From positions 18,641,870 to 18,705,869 of the forward strand of contig NW_004955425.1 of assembly GCF_000276665.1 (NCBI RefSeq): DNA of 64,000 nt, written 5' to 3'. Every line of letters starts with the position of its first letter. The first letter of the stretch is position 1. The notes beneath the pieces are model-generated. The model saw only the letters and a list, made by a program, of their open reading frames with translations, ran no database searches and was not told the origin of the DNA. This stretch comes from Chinchilla lanigera (lineage: Eukaryota > Chordata > Mammalia > Rodentia > Chinchillidae). Below, one piece after another: positions 57,957 to 64,000 of the stretch. A program made the position numbers and the translations under genes.

Positions 57957-60880
57957 TAAATTAAACAGCAAGCATGTGTATACATTTCATACACAAACAT
58001 GCTCCACATCTTCAACTGATAATTTGAGATTTTTTTTAATAAGTTTTTGTCTCAGTAAAAACTTTTAGTCATTTAAAATGAAACAATGCAGGTCCATTGA
58101 AAGAAACTATTGAAACCACTAAATATTAGTTAAGACCAATGATATGAACATCATGAAGTCTAATTCAGGTGACACACTGTAAAGGAATATGACCAAATTT
58201 TTAAAATTTAGATTTGGTTTTAGCTGTATTCCTAGAACATCTGCTATTCTATTGTGACAGGTGTTTATTAATTTGTATGTCTAATCATATCTCTTGGTTG
58301 CTAATAGCTTGGCAATTCAACACCCTAATATTGTCAAAATTCTTGATTATGTGTTGAAAACTGTGGATAATTGATTCAAAGCTGTTTTCCTTGATCAAAT
58401 TAAAAATTAAAATATATCCAATGTGTTTTATCTGGAACCTTAACATTGTGAAATTTCTAAAACATTTTAGTAATGAGAACCAGTGAAGAAAGCTGAAAAG
58501 CCTTCGTAGGCCAAACAGTTTCATAATCCAAATTTCTTTAGATTCTGATTTATATAAATAAAAATAAAATAAGTTTGTATCGCCCTGAACTGGGCTTGAG
58601 TGGACAGATGAGGAATAACCAGATGCCTTTGCTCCCTGCTCAGAGAATGGCCTACAGGAGAACATTTTGCCTTCATGCAAGTTTAAATTTTTAAGATTTT
58701 GTTGAAAGTATTTATATTTCTTATGGTCTCAGTGGTAGAAACTTACAGGAAACACCTTGATGTTTTCCAGCAATTTGAGGGAGTAACTGCATGCACACTA
58801 TTTATATCTGAGTTCCTGAACTCTAATTTCCTTTTGAATCTGCAGGGCATTACAGAAGTCTCCAGAAAAATTCTGTGGTAATCATGTGCAATGGAAGACT
58901 TTTAAACTCTAAAATGTGATAATTGTCATCCTGCAAGTTTCTAACATTTTTAGCACACTTCATCCCTATCAGTATTTTAGAATGATTGCCTCTTTAGCAA
59001 ATATTGGTCATGGTTGTGAATATGTTTTGGTTCAAGCACATTAACACTTTGGGAAGTAACAGACATGTTCTCTCTAGACACAAGTAACTATGTTTTAAAC
59101 AACTGAGAATTTTAATTTAATTGCATTAAATAGTAATTATGTTATAATTTGAAGAGCCAAACTTGGCTATGGGATGCTGAATGGGATGGTCTAAGTCTAT
59201 GTCATGGTATATGACTTTCTGATTTAATAAAATTTACATTTTTAGAGTTAAAATAATGCTAAATGATGTGTATAGATACAGGTGCTAGAGTGTCGATTTT
59301 ATATAAGAAACAAAAAATAATATCAACATTTAATAGACTAACAAGTTTTTATATATTGTTTACTGTTGTAGAAATTGTCCCCATAGCAAAAGGAATAGTG
59401 TAAATACATTCAGCATCTTTTTCACTTAACTGAAGCAGGAAATGATCTATGACTTTGAAGTCAAGTTAAAGCCATCACCTGCTTGTATGCATAAAACCTT
59501 ATTAGTATAAAACCACACTCATGAGTTGAGATATGTTTTATAACTGCTTTTATTTTTCAATAGCAGAATTGAAAACTCATGACTGATACCATACAGTAGC
59601 CTAAAATATGGCCCTCTATGGGATGTTTACAAATCCCAGATTTGAGGAATGCAAATTTTAGGATAAAGTCTCTCTTATACAGAAATACACTCTTCTCAGT
59701 TCATCCACCACATATAATAAATAACATATAATTTGTTCTACTCACATCTAATATTATATGTGATAATAATATGCATATACTAATATTCCATCATATATGT
59801 AGCAGCTTAGCAAACATGGCACTAGAATCTCACGTATATATACATATATAATTATTTAGTATAGTAAATCCCACGCTGTCATTCAAATCATGGAAATTTT
59901 ACGTATAAACAATATTGTGTAGCATTTATTTTTTAATTTAAATAGAAACATTGATCTACTCTTTCACTAGAGTCTTGGTGATCAGAACATACTAGAGATA
60001 GAGTAGAAGATTAAGAGCATTCTGAACTAATTTTAAAGATCATATCTTCAAAAGTTGAGAATTGCCTAAGGGAACACAAAGGTAAAACTCAGTTTATCAG
60101 CCCTCACTTTCTGGGATACCTCTATTGATGGAACCTCCCAGGCAGGCCTATGCACTATGCAGAACTCAGAACTGTAGGACTTTTGGAGTTTAGGTTGCAA
60201 GTCTGGTGGACTGTCATAATGGCTGCCCTATGTACAATATATGGGCACAACGCAATCCAGCAAAGAGATAATGCAGACTAGATTTCCACTTTGGTTTCTC
60301 CAGCATTTATGTTTCTTGTCATCAGCTAACATAAGGAAGACACAAAGGATGTTGGCATGCACAAAGGAATACTTATGACCTACTAATTAGTAATGAATTG
60401 CCAGCTCACGACGCACTTCATCCTACAGGATCATCTCCGCCTGCTCAATTAAGCACTTGCATTTCAGGTTTTGTTTTATTCACAGTAACTTAGCATTGTT
60501 CTGCAGATTTACTTAAAAATGGGAAGAGGCCCATTTGGATTATATTATAACTGTCTAATGGGCAAGTCTGATTATACTGAGATTCTGTTAAGGAATTCCA
60601 TTAATTGTTAGGAAAAATCCAGAAAATTTATTTTATGACTTCTGTAGAGCTGACCCTTAATTTTCTTTCTGTAGACTGGGAATGCCTTATAAAGCAGATA
60701 TGCTTGTCTTCATCTCTGAAACATTTGAATAGTGTAGATTTTAAAGTAAATTATAATGGCATTATTTTAATGAAATTTTTATTAAAACCATCATAGTTTT
60801 ATGGTATGTGACAAAGAATAAAGGAATAGTTCAAATCAATGTATACTGATAGAAACATGTATTCGAATCTTGCTTTGGAA

Positions 60881-61027
60881 GCCAGGGGTGGTGGCACACA
60901 CCTGTAATACCAGCATTCAGGAGGCTGAGGCAGGAGGATCGTTGCAAGTTCGAGACCAGTCTGGGCTACAAAGTGAGCTCAAGGCCAGCCTGAGCTGCAT
61001 AGCAAGGCCCTGTCTCAAAAAAAAAAA
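60881..61027 (+). mobile_element. B1 SINE
   Basis: GCCAGGGGTGGTGGCACACA, CTGAGGCAGGAGGATCGTTG, GAGACCAGTCTGGGCTACAA and GGCCCTGTCTC plus an A-run, in B1 order. No clear TSD. Confidence 0.93.
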
Positions 61028-61881
61028 TTCTGCATTGGTAAAAGCTTTAAGCTTCATCAAAACAGTATGTTCTATTAAATCCTTACATAAAATTAATATT
61101 CAATTTAGAATATTTTCTCTCTCTTCTTTTAGTATACCAGTATAAACTTGGCTTTGTAATACAATAATGTATAGGAAACCCTGAACTGTAGAGAGGCATG
61201 AAGTCTCATCCATTTTTAGCCACATGTACAGATTTAGATCTTTGATTGAGCTGTGAAATACTGAATTATTTAAAAATAGAACAAACTAGTCATTTCAATT
61301 GCATTACATTGTGTAACCAAGAATATTTTAGAATATGCCTCTTGTCCTTTTCTGAATCATTGTTCTTTTTCCAGTGTGGTGCTGCATTAGTCCTATGAAA
61401 TCAGTTGGTTGGAAATAAAGTGGACACAAAAGACTTGTCACTGTATCTAATTTTTCCAAACTTAGCCTTGACCACAGCACACAGAAGGAAGATTTGCAGT
61501 GCAGCCCTGGAAACCACTGTGTGTCCTATTAGTAGGAAGATTTTAAAAATTTAATTTCTGTTGGAAGAGATGACTACAGTTTTCTATGAATCTTTACTTG
61601 TAGTAGTAATTGAAAATATTATTAATGAGATGTACTTGAACTTCAACAAAATGTTAAAATTACTGCAGGTGGTACAAAGCTGTAATAATTTGGACAAGAC
61701 AGATAATAGGAAAAAAAGAGAAGAAAAAAAAGTATTGTAACCCAGTGTGCATAATATATCTAAAGGTGTACCTTGACTTAGTACAACTGTCTTTCATGTT
61801 TTATGTTTTTTGGCCTACCAGTCTGGTTTTTGATCTGTATATATGATAATTAACTTTGTTAGTTCTTACAAGATAAATAAA

Positions 61882-62309
61882 AGCAACATATCATCTCACT
61901 AATGTAAGAACCTGCAACAGTGAATAAAAATTAGTAGGTATGATAGACATTGTGAAATGAAAGGAAACTGTTCAAAAGCAAAGAGCAACTGGGATGAGGG
62001 AGAAAAGCAAGAAGGGGAAATTACATATGTATGTATGTGTATATAGTATAGCTAGCACAGTTGTACTACTGACTTCTATCACTTTACTGACAGAAACAGG
62101 TAATGATTACTTTTTGATCAATTTTGCATGTCTCTGTTTTCCTGAAAAACCACTTTGAAGATATCAATACATACTAAAACAATCATTGTTAATTTCCTAT
62201 CACTTTGTCTGTAATTCAGTATTGCTTGCAGTGTTCTTATGCTATTTTGTAAATAGATGTCTGTTTGTTAATATGTTTTCCTTCTTTTATTTTTAAAATA
62301 AATTTTTAA
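61882..62309 (+). mobile_element. L1 3'-UTR insertion with probable TSD
   Basis: 428 bp: ATCATCTCACTAATGTAAGA, AGCAACTGGGATGAGGGAGA, GAAAAACCACTTTGAAGATA, CAATCATTGTTAATTTCCTA and a TTTTAAAATAAATTTTTAAA end. A 12-bp direct repeat, AAGATAAATAAA, lies at 61,870-61,881 and 62,310-62,321; it is A-rich, so less certain than the others. Confidence 0.82.
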
Positions 62310-62689
62310 AAGATAAATAAATGAATCTGCCACTGGAAGAAAAATGGAAGCGGAGGGAGGGGAAAAGAGAAAGAAACTGAAATGTGCTACATACATGTAC
62401 CAAACATGCACTAATACAGGTTTAAAAAAATGATAGTGGATTCCTAAACTTGAACTAGCATCTTCCAGGGGCTAAAACACTTCTAACCTTTTATTTATGA
62501 AAAGATATAAACCAGAGACAGTGTATTTTAAATATCCCTCCATCATTGTGCCTTAGCAAAAGCAGTTGTTACTTGGACAAAATGTTACACATTGAGCTTC
62601 TAATTTAGCAACAGAGAAATTATTTTTATAGCAGTAATTGAAAATGGCATATTTGTAAATATCGGGATTGGTGTCTGTTAATAGAAGGA

Positions 62690-62975
62690 GAAATTTTGTA
62701 TATATGTATATACAGGATAGTTAACATAGTGAAACTACTATCTTCTATTTCTTTGCTGAAAGAAACTGTTAATGAGTCCTAGATTGATTAATACTGCATG
62801 TCTCTATTTCTTTTCTTGAGAAACCACTTTGAAGATATCAATATGTAATACAACAAGCATTGTTAATTTCCTACCACTTTGTTTGTAACTCTGTATTTTT
62901 TGTACTGTGCTTTTGCTATTTTGTAAAAGGTTGTCTGTCTGTTAATGTTTTCCTCCTTTTATTTTTAAAATAAAT
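62690..62975 (+). mobile_element. L1 3'-UTR fragment
   Basis: Repeats most of the preceding copy: ACTGCATGTCTCTATTTCTT, GAGAAACCACTTTGAAGATA, AAGCATTGTTAATTTCCTAC and a TTTTAAAATAAATTTAAAAA end. It is a separate insertion, or the second half of a duplicated 3' UTR with spacer. No TSD found. Confidence 0.8.
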
Positions 62976-64000
62976 TTAAAAAATATGCTTTAGATTGAAT
63001 TATATGTAGCAAAATTCATTTTTCTCTCAAATTTATCCATGATTCTTTCTCCTTTTTGTATGTCTTCCTTTGTATCTTTTGAACTGGTGTTTCCTTCCTG
63101 AGGTGGGTGAGAGTACATGTGCTTGGGAGATGCAGAGTTGTGCATCATTGTGCCTCTGACTACGGGAAAGGATGACTTCACCCCAGAAACGTGGGATGCT
63201 TCAATCTCTGCGAGATCACACACAAATGGCAAAAGAAACATGCATATAACTATGAAGCCTAAGTACATATATAATCTTGTATGAAAAAGTAATCAAAACA
63301 CATACATATACAAATACATATTATTTGACAACAAAACAGATACAAAGTACAAAAAGTAGCCAATTATGAGTCAGCAAAATTATTTTTATTCCCTGCTTTT
63401 TAAACCTGTTTTGTTCAACAAAACACTTTATCATTAATTTATTTCTCAAAGTTGCGCACAAACCATTGTACAGCTATACATACACGAGAAAAAGAGAGAG
63501 GGGGAATTACCCAGCTGAAAAATGAGAAAACTTTCCCGGATATATTGTCAGTATTATTTTGAAGGAAAGCAATCAGTCACCCCAGATGCACATGCAGACT
63601 TTTTCATGACTACAATTATGACATCTATTTTATTAAAGTCATTCTTTATGAGTATCCACAAATCATGCAGAGCAATTAAACTGCAGTACACTTTAGTTAT
63701 TACATAATCAACATGTCTGTTTTGTGTGAAATATCACAGTAAATCTAAAGCCTTGAAGTGCAGTGGCCTTCAAAGAATCATCAACAGTTTCTCAACCCAT
63801 TCACCCTGGAAGGAATATTGGATTTTTAAAACAGTAATTGTCTTTCCTTTCTATAAGATGACAAAGTTGGAAGAGGCAATCTTGTAGGCATTTTTAGTTC
63901 TTAGGTCTCATAATTTTAAGCTTTCTTTTCTTTCAGTAACAATTCCTAACCATTAAGTAGAATCCTTGGTTTCAAATAAGTAGATAATGTAGTGATACAT

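Larger units (their letters stand above)
37400..64000 (-). other. CTNNA3: CTNNA3 intron sequence upstream of the 37.3 kb exon
   Basis: Inferred intron upstream of the CAG acceptor at 37,400. The preceding exon should end with the MTDFTR-type motif; I looked for its minus-strand signature and did not find it. Stretches over 300 bases with nothing recognised: 37,400-38,560; 38,750-40,740; 42,460-43,430; 44,120-44,840; 50,210-51,940; 52,080-54,720; 55,540-57,830; 57,970-60,870; 61,030-61,860; 62,980-64,000. Confidence 0.65.

Noticed and set aside
58285..58680. Minus-strand open stretch of 131 codons
   Set aside because: No domain, no codon bias, no splice-site context and AT-rich composition; likely chance.
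62990..63268. Minus-strand 92-codon stretch considered as a further CTNNA3 exon
   Set aside because: Peptide does not resemble alpha-catenin, and no acceptor and donor pair frames it.

Overview
The window looks like rodent nuclear DNA and is almost entirely intronic. Three signs point to a rodent. It has tRNA-derived SINEs of the ID type that begin with GGGGCTGGGG. It has 7SL-derived B1 SINEs. It has MaLR-type LTRs. The ID-type copies carry a 3' part (a CCGGTACCGG-like block and an A/C-rich tail) that I do not know from mouse or rat, so a non-murid rodent is likely. I cannot name the species safely.

The only protein-coding signal I trust is two consecutive exons on the minus strand, at 37,294-37,399 (106 bp) and 25,724-25,858 (135 bp). 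Both have canonical splice sites and compatible phases. Together they encode 80 residues of the C-terminal actin-binding region of an alpha-catenin. Paralogue-specific residues favour CTNNA3 (alpha-T-catenin), a gene known for very large introns. The intron between them is 11,435 bp. Everything right of 37,399 is upstream intron and everything left of 25,724 is downstream intron. I recognise no further exon, including the last one.

Layout. 1-4,800: mostly unique AT-rich DNA with one old ID SINE and a MIR. 4,815-7,000: a minus-strand MaLR provirus-like element (LTR, internal part, LTR). 7,073-8,291: two minus-strand L1 3' ends, each with perfect target-site duplications (TSDs). 8,400-11,300: several MIRs, an unusual unique block at 9.49-10.08 kb, and an ID SINE. 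12,080-12,800: a B1 and a solo MaLR LTR with its TSD. 22,005-22,528: a twin-primed (5'-inverted) L1. 23.6-25.5 kb: an old plus-strand L1 carrying ORF2 remains. 25.7 kb: CTNNA3 exon. 26.05-26.69 kb: an unidentified LTR-like block with three 42-bp units. 29.8-32.5 kb: L1 pieces, a (TA)n tract and an MLT1-like LTR. 33-41 kb: mostly unique, with the second exon at 37.3 kb. 41.9-42.2 kb: a solo MaLR LTR with its TSD. 44.8-49.3 kb: the largest L1, a minus-strand copy with most of ORF2 and a nested ID SINE. 49.8-50.2 kb: an MLT1-like LTR. 54.7-55.25 kb: a CpG-rich block that stands out. 57.8 kb ID SINE, 60.9 kb B1, and 61.9-63.0 kb two more L1 3' ends.

The genes do not form a system; this is one large gene whose introns have been filled by retrotransposons. 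I found no new biological system. The most informative structures are the two exons, the exactly delimited retrotransposon insertions, the duplicated L1 3' UTR, the CpG-rich block and two elements I could not name.
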